Below, one piece after another: positions 8,435-17,313 of a stretch of 64,000 nucleotides of DNA. Numbering within the stretch: position 1 is the stretch's first letter; every line of letters begins with the position of its first letter. The position numbers and the translations under genes were made by a program. The notes below the pieces were generated by a model. The model ran no database searches and was not told the DNA's origin. It worked only from the letters and a program-made list of their open reading frames with translations. The stretch lies in NCBI GenBank assembly GCA_022841745.1, contig JALHQW010000006.1, positions 39,192-103,191 of the forward strand. The letters run 5' to 3'. This DNA is from Saprospiraceae bacterium. GTDB taxonomy: Bacteria; Bacteroidota; Bacteroidia; Chitinophagales; Saprospiraceae.

Positions 8435-8986
8435 CTAAGCAAACATGGCTTGGTGGCCATAATGCCCTTGCACTATGTTTTGCAGTTTTTTACGGGCAAA
8501 AAAGATGCGGCTCTTTACGGTTCCCAACGGGATGTCGAGCTGCTCCGCTATTTCCAGGTAGCCAAAGCCATTGAAGTGCAGCTCGAACGGGATACGGTTT
8601 GCAGCGCTCATGTTGTTGAGCATGATGCGCAGTTCCTTCATCATGATGATGGTACCAGCATCGTTGCGCACGGCCTGCTTCACGGCAACCTCGGAATTGT
8701 CTTCCAGCGGCTGCTCCACTTGGTTGCGGGTGCGGCGCTTGCGGTATTCGTTGATAAAACAGTTGCGCATGATAGTGGAGGTCCAAGCCTTGAAATTGGT
8801 GCCCTCTTCGAAACGCTCCATGCTGGCGAAAGCCCGCATGACGGTTTCTTGGTAAAGGTCATTTGCGTCTTCACGATTATTGTTGTTCAATTTCATAGCG
8901 AAGGCAAAAAGAAGACCCTGGATTTGTGTGAGGCTGTGATTGAATTTCAACGTTGTCATGCTATCGTTTTTAATTGTTATTTTCAT
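8435..8986 (-). CDS. ECF-type RNA polymerase sigma factor (second of two)
   Basis: 183 residues from the ATG at 8986; an internal ATG at 8959 (MTTLKFNHS) matches the paralogue's start better and may be the true one. Region 2 has EDANDLYQETVMRAF and FKAWTSTIMRNCFINEYRK; region 4 has GYLEIAEQLDIPLGTVKSR. No anti-sigma gene is adjacent. The leader from the promoter copy 9154-9219 is long (about 160 nt). It is a paralogue of 2838-3359. Confidence 0.9.
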   Translation of the reverse strand: MKITIKNDSMTTLKFNHSLTQIQGLLFAFAMKLNNNNREDANDLYQETVMRAFASMERFEEGTNFKAWTSTIMRNCFINEYRKRRTRNQVEQPLEDNSEVAVKQAVRNDAGTIIMMKELRIMLNNMSAANRIPFELHFNGFGYLEIAEQLDIPLGTVKSRIFFARKKLQNIVQGHYGHQAMFA

Positions 8987-9153
8987 GCAAGAACCCTCTT
9001 AAAACGCCATATTGATACAGCGTTTTTGAGGGATGTTGAGCAAATTCGAGCGTGAGTTTGGATAAGTATTAGAATAATTCAGGAGGCAATCTGAACGGCC
9101 TACTGAATTATAAGCCAATATCCAATCCGTTGTTTTTTTGGTATTATCAAAAG

Positions 9154-9219
9154 CAAAGGTCGGTATCGTTGCTGGGCTGGCCGTTACAAGGATTTTAAAA
9201 ATAATTGCATTATTCTCAC
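9154..9219 (-). promoter_or_regulatory. Shared two-box promoter (copy 4), upstream of the second ECF gene
   Basis: Minus strand: TGAGAATAATGCAA, 15 nt, TTGTAA (9189-9184), 26 nt, TTTG (9157-9154). The upstream end overlaps the stop region of the receiver gene. The nearest start codon is 167 nt downstream. Confidence 0.7.
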
Positions 9220-9584
9220 ATAATTTCCGTCCATTTTTTGGCGACTTCCAACAGTTTGCTCAAATCAAACGGCTTGACGAGATAATCGTCAGCACCCAAC
9301 GAAAGTGCTTCCGTCTTGTCAATCTTCTCCGACAATGAAGTGCTGAAAACAAAGGGGATTTCCGTCGTTTTGTCCGAACTCCTTATCAATTTCAATACCT
9401 CGAAGCCATCCATATCCGCCATCAAAGCATCGCAAATAATTAAATCAGGGCTGATTTCAATGGCAAGCGATACCCCACCCTTCCCGTTGTCGGCGGCGTG
9501 AACCTCGTAGCCCTGCATTTCCAAATACTCCGTGAAATTTTCAAGAATCTCCGGGGTGTCTTCAATCAGCAGTATTTTTTTCAT
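9216..9584 (-). CDS. Stand-alone response-regulator receiver (CheY-like)
   Basis: 122 residues, one REC domain and nothing else. The acidic pair is E8/D9, the phosphoacceptor is D52 (IICDALMADMDG), the switch Thr/Ser is near T82, and Lys104 lies in LVKPF. With no output domain it must act through a partner such as a kinase, phosphorelay or sigma regulator. No histidine kinase is in the window. It sits between promoter copies 9711-9776 (upstream) and 9154-9219 (downstream, driving ECF), which invites but does not prove a signalling link to that sigma factor. Confidence 0.93.
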   Translation of the reverse strand: MKKILLIEDTPEILENFTEYLEMQGYEVHAADNGKGGVSLAIEISPDLIICDALMADMDGFEVLKLIRSSDKTTEIPFVFSTSLSEKIDKTEALSLGADDYLVKPFDLSKLLEVAKKWTEIM

Positions 9585-9710
9585 GGCGGTTGCTTTACAT
9601 GTTGCTCATGGCCTTTTAGAGAAAATTGTACTTACTGAACTAAATTGGGGGAATTGTTAGAGCGACGGCTTTCGGAAAATTTGCCGGAAAAGCCTCCCAT
9701 CGGACTACTG

Positions 9711-9776
9711 CAAAATTGGGTTGCTTTACGGAATGGGATATTACACCATTCTTGGAAATGATTGCATAATTAGCAT
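9711..9776 (-). promoter_or_regulatory. Shared two-box promoter (copy 5), upstream of the receiver gene
   Basis: Minus strand: a degenerate first box ATGCTAATTATGCAA, 15 nt, GTGTAA (9746-9741), 26 nt, TTTG (9714-9711). The receiver ATG is 126 nt downstream. Confidence 0.65.
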
Positions 9777-9791
9777 ATTCCTGCGCTTATT

Positions 9792-10949
9792 TTAAAACGC
9801 CTTCCCATGGGTCAGCCCAATGAGTTTCTGGGTTAATGCCGGGAAATAATGCAGCGTTTTTAATGCCAAGTGGGTACTTGTTTTCCTGCCCAAAAGATGC
9901 TGGATGTATTGCCCTGCTTGGATGCGGCGGTTGAAAGATAACGCCCAAGCACGCCCATATTGGCTTTTAAGCGCTTTTTGGGTACATTTCCCCTCGAAAT
10001 ACAACTGCAATAAATCAGCTAAAAGCTTGGAAGCCCGCATTGCCATGCTCATTCCGTTGCCGCAAAGTGGCGTAATCGCTCCTGCTGCATCACCGACCAT
10101 TAGCATACCGTTAAAGGAGGTGCCTTTGGGGTAAAAATAGATATTGCTTATCACCAGCGGTTTTTCAAATAGAAACGTGGATTGGGTCAAATATTTTTTT
10201 AGAAAGGGATTTTCACACAATATGGTATGCTCCATCGCTTTTATATCATTCCCCGATTGCTTCAAATTGGAGGCTTTTGACAAATAACACAAGCAATAAC
10301 GCTCGTTGTCCACTTTTAAAATACCACAATAGCCATCCTTGAAATTGTGCAATTCAATGCGATTTGGAACAAGGTCGGTTTGAATATGGTATTTCACACC
10401 GATATAGTTGGGATGCTTTGTCGGCGTTTCAACAGGGGAAGTGGCAAAATTAGGCGTGTATTTTCCATAGCTGCCACAGACGATTTGCGCTTGGTACGGG
10501 CCTTGTGCTGTCGTAATTTCGCTCAGCTTTTCTTCGATATTTTGAACATCCAACACCTTGCAATTTTCAAGTACGACAACACCTTTTGCACGGGCCATTT
10601 GACACAGTAGATGGTCCAAACTATGCCGACTGATGCCGAACCCGCCCAAAGGCAAACGACTGTTGAGCATGAACCCATTTTCAGAGGAAATGCCCAATTC
10701 CGTGATTTTTGGCAATTGGAGGTCATGCAATGGGACGCCTAACCCGGTTAAAAAGTCCCAACTTTCCATTGAAATATACTCTCCACAGACCTTGTGTTGC
10801 GGGTACCTATTCTTTTCAAATAAAATGACTTCAACGCCTTGTTCCGCCAATTGAATGGCGAGGCACAAGCCGCCCAAACCACCACCCACAATGGCGCATT
10901 GGAATATTTTATTCGATGACGTGGGTATCCCCATAGATGATGATTTCAT
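9792..10949 (-). CDS. FAD-dependent oxidoreductase of the polyketide cluster (geranylgeranyl-reductase/monooxygenase type)
   Basis: About 385 residues from the ATG at 10949. A GTG at 10991 and an ATG at 10934 are alternatives, and the Rossmann motif VGGGLGGLCLAIQLAEQG lies close enough for the shortest. GDAAGAITPLCGNGMSMAM near the C-terminus is the second FAD contact of this class. Its 5' end overlaps the methyltransferase stop (10909), so it is in the same operon. It probably oxidises or reduces the polyketide product; the substrate is unknown. It is the last gene before the receiver gene. Confidence 0.85.
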   Translation of the reverse strand: MKSSSMGIPTSSNKIFQCAIVGGGLGGLCLAIQLAEQGVEVILFEKNRYPQHKVCGEYISMESWDFLTGLGVPLHDLQLPKITELGISSENGFMLNSRLPLGGFGISRHSLDHLLCQMARAKGVVVLENCKVLDVQNIEEKLSEITTAQGPYQAQIVCGSYGKYTPNFATSPVETPTKHPNYIGVKYHIQTDLVPNRIELHNFKDGYCGILKVDNERYCLCYLSKASNLKQSGNDIKAMEHTILCENPFLKKYLTQSTFLFEKPLVISNIYFYPKGTSFNGMLMVGDAAGAITPLCGNGMSMAMRASKLLADLLQLYFEGKCTQKALKSQYGRAWALSFNRRIQAGQYIQHLLGRKTSTHLALKTLHYFPALTQKLIGLTHGKAF

Positions 10950-11613
10950 GTCTAAATGCCCATTTGTTTTTAATGGTGAAATGTGTCGCACCTGCCTTGT
11001 TGATGATAGCTACCCATTCTTTTTTCTTAAACCCACGGGCAACCGAAAGCGGAGCGTCGTTTTTCACCAAATGGGATTTTGAAAAAAGGGCAGTCAAGGT
11101 TTTAATGGAATAGTACGCAATCGGATTTCGTTCCAAATCGTTTATAATCAATATGATACGATTCTTTAAGGAGAACTCAATGAGTTCAATGAGTTGATTT
11201 TCGGTCAAGTGGTGACAAAACAAACAGGCGTGAATAATGTCAATATCTTGCACATGAAGAAACATGTTGCGGTAATCATCGCAGATATATTGGATGTCCT
11301 TTACAGGGTTTTGTTGTTTGGCATATTCGATGCAGACGGGCTTCAGGTCAATCCCGATGAGGTTCAAGCTAAGATTCTTGCGGATTTGCCATTTTTTGAT
11401 GTGCTTTAAAGTATCGCCACCGCCACAGCCAATGTCAATCAGGGTATAGGATTTTTTGGGCTGAATGATTTTCTTCAACGCTGAAAAAGTGATGTCGTAA
11501 CCGCCCAGGAGGGTATTTATCCGGTCCAATTCTTTGAGGGTCTGGAACAAATCAGCCGGCGGAATATCATCGGCATCTAAGTACTCTTTTTGATGGCTTC
11601 GGTATTTTAGCAT
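10909..11613 (-). CDS. Class I SAM-dependent methyltransferase
   Basis: 234 residues. The SAM-binding motif I is LIDIGCGGGDTLKHI, followed by the acidic end of the second strand in LIGIDLKP. The order in the operon (T3PKS, methyltransferase, FAD enzyme) matches many bacterial type III PKS clusters, in which such enzymes O- or C-methylate the phenolic or pyrone product. There are 13 nt between the PKS stop and this ATG. Confidence 0.88.
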   Translation of the reverse strand: MLKYRSHQKEYLDADDIPPADLFQTLKELDRINTLLGGYDITFSALKKIIQPKKSYTLIDIGCGGGDTLKHIKKWQIRKNLSLNLIGIDLKPVCIEYAKQQNPVKDIQYICDDYRNMFLHVQDIDIIHACLFCHHLTENQLIELIEFSLKNRIILIINDLERNPIAYYSIKTLTALFSKSHLVKNDAPLSVARGFKKKEWVAIINKAGATHFTIKNKWAFRHEIIIYGDTHVIE

Positions 11614-11626
11614 GGTTTATATGGGA

Positions 11627-12787
11627 TTAGACGTAATCGAGAATGTTATTTCCCGCTAATCTATTTAACCGCAAATTTTTCTCGGGCAGGACCAGCTTGC
11701 CGACTACGTTTAACTGCATCGTTTCAACGGTTAGCCCTGGGCCAAAAGCGACAGCAAACACGTTTTTATTGGTGGCATCTGGGCTTAAATCATCCAATAT
11801 TTGTTTCAAAACAAAAAGAACGGTAGGAGACGACATATTGCCATAATCTTTCAGGACTTTATAGGAAGCCTCCAAATCTGAGGGCAAAAGCCCCATTGCT
11901 GTGCTAAAATTCTCCACAATTTTTTTTCCGCCCGGGTGGACTGCCCAGTAGTCAATTTCAGTTTTATCCAAGCCCATATTGTCAAACATTTGCTTGATAT
12001 TGCCTTTAATCAAATCGGCAACGTAGGAAGTTAGGTGCATAATAAACCCTGTTTCGGACAGTTGCCATGCCATCTCGTTGTGGCTGTCGGGGATACAAAA
12101 CGAATCGAAACCCGTTATTTCCGTGTTTTTACCAAGCGGGGCTTTATCGGGAACACTACTTACCAAAACAGCGGCGCTTCCGTCGGCGAAAAGAAGGTTG
12201 GACAGTAAATAATCCTCGCTATAATTGGTTTGAAAATGGAGGGTGCAAAGTTCTGTACACACCACCAAAACTTTGGCATTTTCGTGGCTGTTGCATATAT
12301 CATCGGCTTGTTTCAAGGCAATTATGGCGGCGTTGCAGCCTAAAAAATTGACGCTGCTCCTGTGTGTCGAGGGGGACAGGTCCAGGGCGTGTATCAACTC
12401 AATATCCAAGCCGGGCGCAAACAAACCTGTGCAGGTGACGGTGATGATATGTGTGATGCTGTCTTTTTCTTTCTCAAAATTGGGCAGGTTGCCAATGGCT
12501 TTTAAAGACAATTTCAGCGCTTCTTTTTTGAAGACAACCATGCGCTCAGACAGCGAGGGCGTTGGCAGAAGGGTTTTGTTTTTCGGAAAAAACGTAAAGT
12601 CTTCCAATGTCAATCCATAATCTTTTAGCACCGAATACCGGGTGGAAATACCTGATTTCGAAGCCAACAGCTTGATTTTTCGCTTGGCAGTTTCATCATC
12701 GGTGGTGTCGCTGTAAAACTGCATGAGTGCGCCTTGGTCATACGCATAATCGGGTACGGCAGTGGCTATTTTAACGATAAAGCTCAT
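11627..12787 (-). CDS. Type III polyketide synthase (chalcone/stilbene synthase family)
   Basis: 386 residues, family length. The catalytic triad can be placed: Cys119 in VTCTGLFAPGLD, His284 in WAVHPGG and Asn317 in YGNMSSPTV. GFDSF at about 226-230 is also conserved. Such enzymes condense malonyl-CoA on an acyl-CoA starter to give resorcinols, pyrones or naphthols. The starter and number of extensions cannot be read. Its start overlaps the UbiA stop by 4 nt (ATGA), so the two are translationally coupled. Confidence 0.95.
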   Translation of the reverse strand: MSFIVKIATAVPDYAYDQGALMQFYSDTTDDETAKRKIKLLASKSGISTRYSVLKDYGLTLEDFTFFPKNKTLLPTPSLSERMVVFKKEALKLSLKAIGNLPNFEKEKDSITHIITVTCTGLFAPGLDIELIHALDLSPSTHRSSVNFLGCNAAIIALKQADDICNSHENAKVLVVCTELCTLHFQTNYSEDYLLSNLLFADGSAAVLVSSVPDKAPLGKNTEITGFDSFCIPDSHNEMAWQLSETGFIMHLTSYVADLIKGNIKQMFDNMGLDKTEIDYWAVHPGGKKIVENFSTAMGLLPSDLEASYKVLKDYGNMSSPTVLFVLKQILDDLSPDATNKNVFAVAFGPGLTVETMQLNVVGKLVLPEKNLRLNRLAGNNILDYV

Positions 12788-13659
12788 TGGTAACTATTTT
12801 TTAGCAGTAAAACAGCAAAGCATGCATTCATGCAAAATGCAGCAATCAGGTTCAACAGCATGGTATTTTTGAAATTGGCATTTACCTCGTTTTTTAAGAC
12901 CAATGAAAACCAATAGACAAAGAACACAAGAATCGGAATAAAGAAAAGCTGAAGAATATAGAAGCTATTGAGTTGATTAATCTTGTCAAAATACAGGAAG
13001 TAGCAGACATTGCACAAAAGAAACATTGCGCCCGAAAATAGGAATGTGCCGTTGTATCCCAATTTATAGCTTATCGTGACCACCCCATCCGCCAAATCTT
13101 GTTGGTGCTGATAAATTTGCGTCAAAGGATACACGCCTCCAATTTGGAAAGAACAAGCTGCCAATATCCAAATCGTTGTGCCATTTACGTCCAAAAACGC
13201 CTTTGCGATGCCCAAATGGGATATATAATAAGTAAAAGCTCCCTGAAAAAATATGACCACCAGAAACCCGATTATGGGATATTTTTTCAACCGAATTTGC
13301 CTTGAACTATACGCCCTCGATGCCAAAATATATGGCACCAAACAAAGCGAAAAGGGGATGCTGACCAAGAATGCACCGCCAATAATAGCGGCGAAATCCA
13401 TCACCAAAGTCAAATAAAACAGCTGTTCAGTCGGCATTGGCGGCCTTTCCAAAATACCAATGCTGTGCTCGTCCCTATCCACATAACTGTTGTAACCATT
13501 GCTGGCAGGATAAACCAAAAGATGAATGATGAGGAATGGGTATAAAACATCAAGCCATGTGAAAGGCGTATTTATTTGACTCAATGCCAGCAGAAAAATG
13601 GGCATCAACAGCAATGAAAATGGCAAACGGAGCAACTTTATTGTGTTTTTGTCCAGCAT
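12784..13659 (-). CDS. UbiA-family membrane prenyltransferase
   Basis: 291 residues with about eight or nine membrane segments. The first Asp-rich motif is in NGYNSYVDRDEHSIG; the second is weaker, QHQQDLADG. UbiA enzymes transfer prenyl groups to aromatic acceptors, so a prenylated T3PKS product (meroterpenoid) is a reasonable inference. The region between the motifs has the usual YSSRQIRLKKYP loop. It overlaps the PKS gene and lies 55 nt downstream of the hydrolase. Confidence 0.85.
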   Translation of the reverse strand: MLDKNTIKLLRLPFSLLLMPIFLLALSQINTPFTWLDVLYPFLIIHLLVYPASNGYNSYVDRDEHSIGILERPPMPTEQLFYLTLVMDFAAIIGGAFLVSIPFSLCLVPYILASRAYSSRQIRLKKYPIIGFLVVIFFQGAFTYYISHLGIAKAFLDVNGTTIWILAACSFQIGGVYPLTQIYQHQQDLADGVVTISYKLGYNGTFLFSGAMFLLCNVCYFLYFDKINQLNSFYILQLFFIPILVFFVYWFSLVLKNEVNANFKNTMLLNLIAAFCMNACFAVLLLKNSYQ

Positions 13660-13714
13660 ATTTCCTATCGTTTATTGCTTTGATTTGACAATTCGTCCAG
13701 CGTTTGATTTACTA

Positions 13715-14536
13715 TTAAATCAGCGCTATAAAATTTAAAACCAGCCTGTTAAATTCATCGGGTTGTTCCAGGTTCGGCAAGTGACCCGCATTCTCGATTA
13801 TGTGCAAGGAGGAATTCGCAATTTCACGGTGAAGATGCTCTGATTGCGCAACCGGCGTCACTTTATCTTCGCTGCCACAAAGGATAAGCGTTGGGATATC
13901 AATTGCAGGTAGCGAAGCGCAGGTTTCGGAGCGTTCCGCCAGGGCGGTTAAAGTGTCGATAACTGTTTCGACCGGCGTGGAAATGATGATGTTTTTTATC
14001 GCTGCCACCCATTTGTTTTTATTTTCCAAAGCTGCCTGCGAAAAAATATTTTGTGCGAAACCTTCTGCGAAGGGCGATAGTCCGGTCTTACTTATGTCCA
14101 GAACGGTTTGTTTGCGCTTGGCTTTACCGGCTTCCGAATCGGCAATACATTGGGTGTCGCTCAAAATGATGACTTCAAATCGCTGGGGATAACGCTGCAC
14201 TGCATTCAGTAAAATATAGCCGCCCATGGACAAGCCGCATACTATTGCTTTATCTATTTCTAAGGCATCCATGAATTTCACTAAATCATCGGCAAATAGC
14301 GAAATACTTACCTTTTCGTTTCCGGCGCTGGATGTTCCAAACCCCCGTATATCATAAGCAATGGCTCGGTGAGTTTCTTGGAAAAAAGCCATTTGGGGCT
14401 GCCACGATGATTTATCAAAAGGAAAGCCGTGAATGAAAATGATGGGCATTTGAGCTTTCCCAACATCCTCAAAACTGGTGCTTATGCCGTTGACGTTGAT
14501 TTGTTGTGTGCTTGATTTTACGGTCGTTAATTCCAT
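13715..14536 (-). CDS. Alpha/beta-hydrolase
   Basis: 273 residues from the ATG at 14536 (MELTTVK); the open frame continues upstream to 14698 but that part overlaps a hairpin and the copper-storage gene. The oxyanion segment is IIFIHGFPFDKSSW, the nucleophile elbow GLSMGG, the acid in GSEDKVTP and the His in ENAGHLPNLEQP. It may hydrolyse an ester or thioester of the polyketide pathway, judged by position only, since such enzymes also serve in general metabolism. Confidence 0.88.
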   Translation of the reverse strand: MELTTVKSSTQQINVNGISTSFEDVGKAQMPIIFIHGFPFDKSSWQPQMAFFQETHRAIAYDIRGFGTSSAGNEKVSISLFADDLVKFMDALEIDKAIVCGLSMGGYILLNAVQRYPQRFEVIILSDTQCIADSEAGKAKRKQTVLDISKTGLSPFAEGFAQNIFSQAALENKNKWVAAIKNIIISTPVETVIDTLTALAERSETCASLPAIDIPTLILCGSEDKVTPVAQSEHLHREIANSSLHIIENAGHLPNLEQPDEFNRLVLNFIALI

Positions 14537-14554
14537 ATTCGTTTGATTTATTAG

Positions 14555-14591
14555 CAGTAGGCATGTTCGCCTTTGGCGAACATGCCTACTG
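14555..14591. terminator. Perfect 17-bp hairpin between copper-storage and hydrolase genes
   Basis: The arms CAGTAGGCATGTTCGCC (14555-14571) and its exact complement (14575-14591) enclose TTT. There is no U-run on either side. It lies 18 nt before the hydrolase ATG, so it may terminate, attenuate or protect the upstream transcript. Confidence 0.7.
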
Positions 14592-14603
14592 AAAAACGGC
14601 CTC

Positions 14604-14915
14604 TTACATTTTACAAGCCTCCGCACATTTCCGGCACGCCTCGGCGCAGGTCTTGCAGCAGTCGGAATGTTCGGCGTGCTTGCCACATTCGGTGGCACAT
14701 GCTTCGCAGCATTTCACGCAGAGGGCGCACAGCGCATCGGCGAACTGCGAATCCCGTGCGCACAACCTGGCGCAGAGCGCACAGATGTCGGCGCAGTCAC
14801 GGCAGGTTTTCACGCAGGCTTCGTGCCCGCTCATGGTCAGGCACTCGGTGGTGCATCTTTCGCATTCGATGACACAAGCGAGGCAGGCATCTATGCAGTC
14901 TTGGCGGTCTTTCAT
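14604..14915 (-). CDS. Four-helix-bundle copper-storage protein (Csp family)
   Basis: 103 residues with 24 cysteines spaced as CxxxC and CxxC along four helices (for example CLACVIECERC and CALCVKCCEAC), plus His residues near 80-83. This is the Csp/DUF326 signature; members bind many Cu(I) ions in the bundle core. It has no signal peptide, so it is cytosolic like Csp3. It stands behind promoter copy 14954-15019 and next to a multicopper oxidase, supporting a copper-handling role. Confidence 0.93.
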   Translation of the reverse strand: MKDRQDCIDACLACVIECERCTTECLTMSGHEACVKTCRDCADICALCARLCARDSQFADALCALCVKCCEACATECGKHAEHSDCCKTCAEACRKCAEACKM

Positions 14916-14953
14916 GTTTTTGAACTTTAAAGTGTGAAGGAATTTTCACCTTG

Positions 14954-15019
14954 CAAAGGAGCGGGATTAGGCAGTGGAAAGTGTTGCAAAAAGGCGGGGA
15001 ATATTTGCATCATTCCCAT
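14954..15019 (-). promoter_or_regulatory. Shared two-box promoter (copy 6), upstream of the copper-storage gene
   Basis: Minus strand: TGGGAATGATGCAA, 15 nt, TTGCAA (14989-14984), 26 nt, TTTG (14957-14954). The start codon is 38 nt downstream. If the hairpin at 14555 is read through, this promoter could also drive the polyketide genes. Confidence 0.75.
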
Positions 15020-15030
15020 ATTTGCCTACT

Positions 15031-17313
15031 TTAAAAGCGGATACTAAGCCCGCCATTCATATTTTTATAACGGGTGTCGTAATTGGCAAAAAGGGAGAAG
15101 TTCCTGCTCAAGACATAATTCAAGCCGAGGTTCAGGCGGGTATAGCCCCGGAGCAGCCATTGCGCCTCAAAATCAAGGCCCAAGCGCCGGGTAAGCCGCT
15201 GTTCTCCCGACAGTTGAAAGCGGATATTTCCCTTTGAATCAAGTTTCGCTTCCGATTCGATTAAAAATGGGAGCAGGTAACGGATGCCAATGACTGGTCG
15301 GATAATTTTGGAGTCAGCATCATTGTCCCCATCGCTGCCCCCGCTTGGTTTCCGCAGGAACAACTCGTTCCCGGCATCAATGCCTCCAAATACCCGAAAA
15401 TATTGGGTCAAATAGCGTTCATAGTCCAGGTCGAACTCAAAATCCCCCTTCCAATTGGCGTCCCCTTCAAAAATAAAGGCATTTTTATTGTTCGAGCTGT
15501 TCAAATGAAGGTAATTATTGCTGACGCCGAGGTGGGCTTCGCCCCAGAAAAAGAAGGCGTTGTCGTTCATGGAAGCCATAAACAGGTGGTGCATCGGCGC
15601 AAGGTCGGCATCGGGCATATCGCCCTCGTAGCTGACGACCCTTGCCATGCCGGCAGCCATGTGGTAGAGCAGGTGGCAATGGAACATCCAGCCTTTTTCG
15701 TCGTCCGCCAAAAACTCGATGGTAACAGTTTCCATGGGCGCCAGGCTGACGGTATGTTTCAGCGGAGCGTATTCTCCCTGCCCATTGAGCACCCTGAAGA
15801 AATGCCCGTGCAGGTGCATCGGGTGGAACATCATGGTTGTGTTGACCAATATGAAGCGCACGATTTCACCCCGTTCTATTGCTATTTCGTCTTCCTGGGA
15901 CATCGGCTTGCCGTTGATACCCCAGATATATCGCCGCATGTCCCCGGTCAGTTCAAGCCTGATTTCACGCACGGGGCGTTCATTGGGGAAAACGCTTGGT
16001 TTCGTTGCTTTCAGGATGCCATAATTGGGCTGGTTGTACTCGCCCAAGCCCATGTCCATTGCTCCCATATCGTGCCCCATTTTTATATGCTCTATACTAT
16101 CCCTTGACCCCATATCATGCTCCATACTGCCCATTGACGCCATGGCGCTGGTCATTTCAAATAAATTGGGCTTGGGTATTGCCGGGGCTTCCATTTTCAT
16201 TCCTTTTCCCAAATAATAGGAAGCATATCCCGACCCATCCTGTGCGGTAGCCCTGAATTCATAAGCCATTTCATCGGGGATGGTGAGCACGAAATCATAA
16301 GTTTCCCCCATGCCAAGCAACCCATGATTTACCTGCACGGGCTGAACGTCCACGCCGTCGGCAGCTACCACCTGCATTTCGCCACCCGCGTAATTGACGT
16401 GAAAAAAAGTGGAAGCCCCGGCATTGATGACCCTGACCCTGACCTTTTCGCCGGGCTTGAGGTCTTCCAAACTGCTGGTTTCCAGCCCGTTGATGAAAAA
16501 TTTGTCGTAGGCAATATCCGATATGTCCATGGGGGGCATCCTTTGGAGCGACTGCTTCAGGTATGCGCCCAGCGCTTTATTTGCCAATATCTTGTCGAGG
16601 CTCTGCACATTGTTTTTTCGGATGGCGTACCATTCGTTCCCGCGCTTTAGGTTCCGCAGCACGCTCGTTGGGGCTTCGTCCGTCCAGTCCGTCACCATTA
16701 TCACAATATCTTTATCTGCTTGAATTACCGGGATTTGTGGCTGTATGACGATTGCCCCGTGCATCCCTATCTGTTCCTGAAGGCTGTGGGCATGGTACCA
16801 ATAAGTGCCGGACTGCACGATTGGGAACTGAAAAACATAGGATTCGCCCGCCAGAATAGGCGGCGTGTTGAGGTAGGTCACGCCGTCCTGCCGGTTCGGA
16901 ACCAATATGCCGTGCCAATGAAAAGAAGTCGGGATTTTCAATTGGTTGTGAAACCTGATGACGGCGGTATCGCCTTCCGTAAACCACAGGGTAGGCCCGG
17001 TTATTCCATCGTTTATGGCAATGGCGTTGGCTTTTTTCCCGGTAAAGTTCACCACCGTGTCCTTTACGAACAAATCGTAAACCATCGTTTTGCCCGTGGG
17101 CTTTACCGCTTTCAGGGCAATAATCCTTGAAAGCGGCAGCGGCCCGTTTTGGGAATCGCTGCCCGGATGATGCCCGGCATGGCTTGTTGTTGGGGTTTCG
17201 GTTTTTTTTTGCTTTTTGCTCTCCTTTTTCTTTTCGGGCATGGGCATATCATGTACCTGGGCTGATGCGCTGCCAAACGCCATTGCCGCCAAGAGGAAAA
17301 TCGTCTTTTTCAT
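15031..17313 (-). CDS. Multicopper oxidase fused to a CopB-like outer-membrane domain
   Basis: 760 residues from the ATG at 17313 ([19 protein letters not shown] signal peptide). Three cupredoxin domains carry the copper ligands: FHWHG and YWYHAHS (domain 1), then HPMHLHGHF and [10 protein letters not shown] (domain 3). A Met/His-rich stretch ([17 protein letters not shown]) lies between. About 185 residues from [10 protein letters not shown] to the terminal SIRF match CopB, a beta-barrel copper-resistance domain, so CopA and CopB appear joined in one chain. The start overlaps the ATPase stop (ATGA). It probably oxidises Cu(I) at or outside the outer membrane. The barrel orientation is inference. 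Confidence 0.88.
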   Translation of the reverse strand: MKKTIFLLAAMAFGSASAQVHDMPMPEKKKESKKQKKTETPTTSHAGHHPGSDSQNGPLPLSRIIALKAVKPTGKTMVYDLFVKDTVVNFTGKKANAIAINDGITGPTLWFTEGDTAVIRFHNQLKIPTSFHWHGILVPNRQDGVTYLNTPPILAGESYVFQFPIVQSGTYWYHAHSLQEQIGMHGAIVIQPQIPVIQADKDIVIMVTDWTDEAPTSVLRNLKRGNEWYAIRKNNVQSLDKILANKALGAYLKQSLQRMPPMDISDIAYDKFFINGLETSSLEDLKPGEKVRVRVINAGASTFFHVNYAGGEMQVVAADGVDVQPVQVNHGLLGMGETYDFVLTIPDEMAYEFRATAQDGSGYASYYLGKGMKMEAPAIPKPNLFEMTSAMASMGSMEHDMGSRDSIEHIKMGHDMGAMDMGLGEYNQPNYGILKATKPSVFPNERPVREIRLELTGDMRRYIWGINGKPMSQEDEIAIERGEIVRFILVNTTMMFHPMHLHGHFFRVLNGQGEYAPLKHTVSLAPMETVTIEFLADDEKGWMFHCHLLYHMAAGMARVVSYEGDMPDADLAPMHHLFMASMNDNAFFFWGEAHLGVSNNYLHLNSSNNKNAFIFEGDANWKGDFEFDLDYERYLTQYFRVFGGIDAGNELFLRKPSGGSDGDNDADSKIIRPVIGIRYLLPFLIESEAKLDSKGNIRFQLSGEQRLTRRLGLDFEAQWLLRGYTRLNLGLNYVLSRNFSLFANYDTRYKNMNGGLSIRF

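Noticed and set aside
14537-14698. N-terminal extension of the alpha/beta-hydrolase
   Set aside because: The added part overlaps the hairpin and the copper-storage gene and reads as Arg-rich non-protein sequence.
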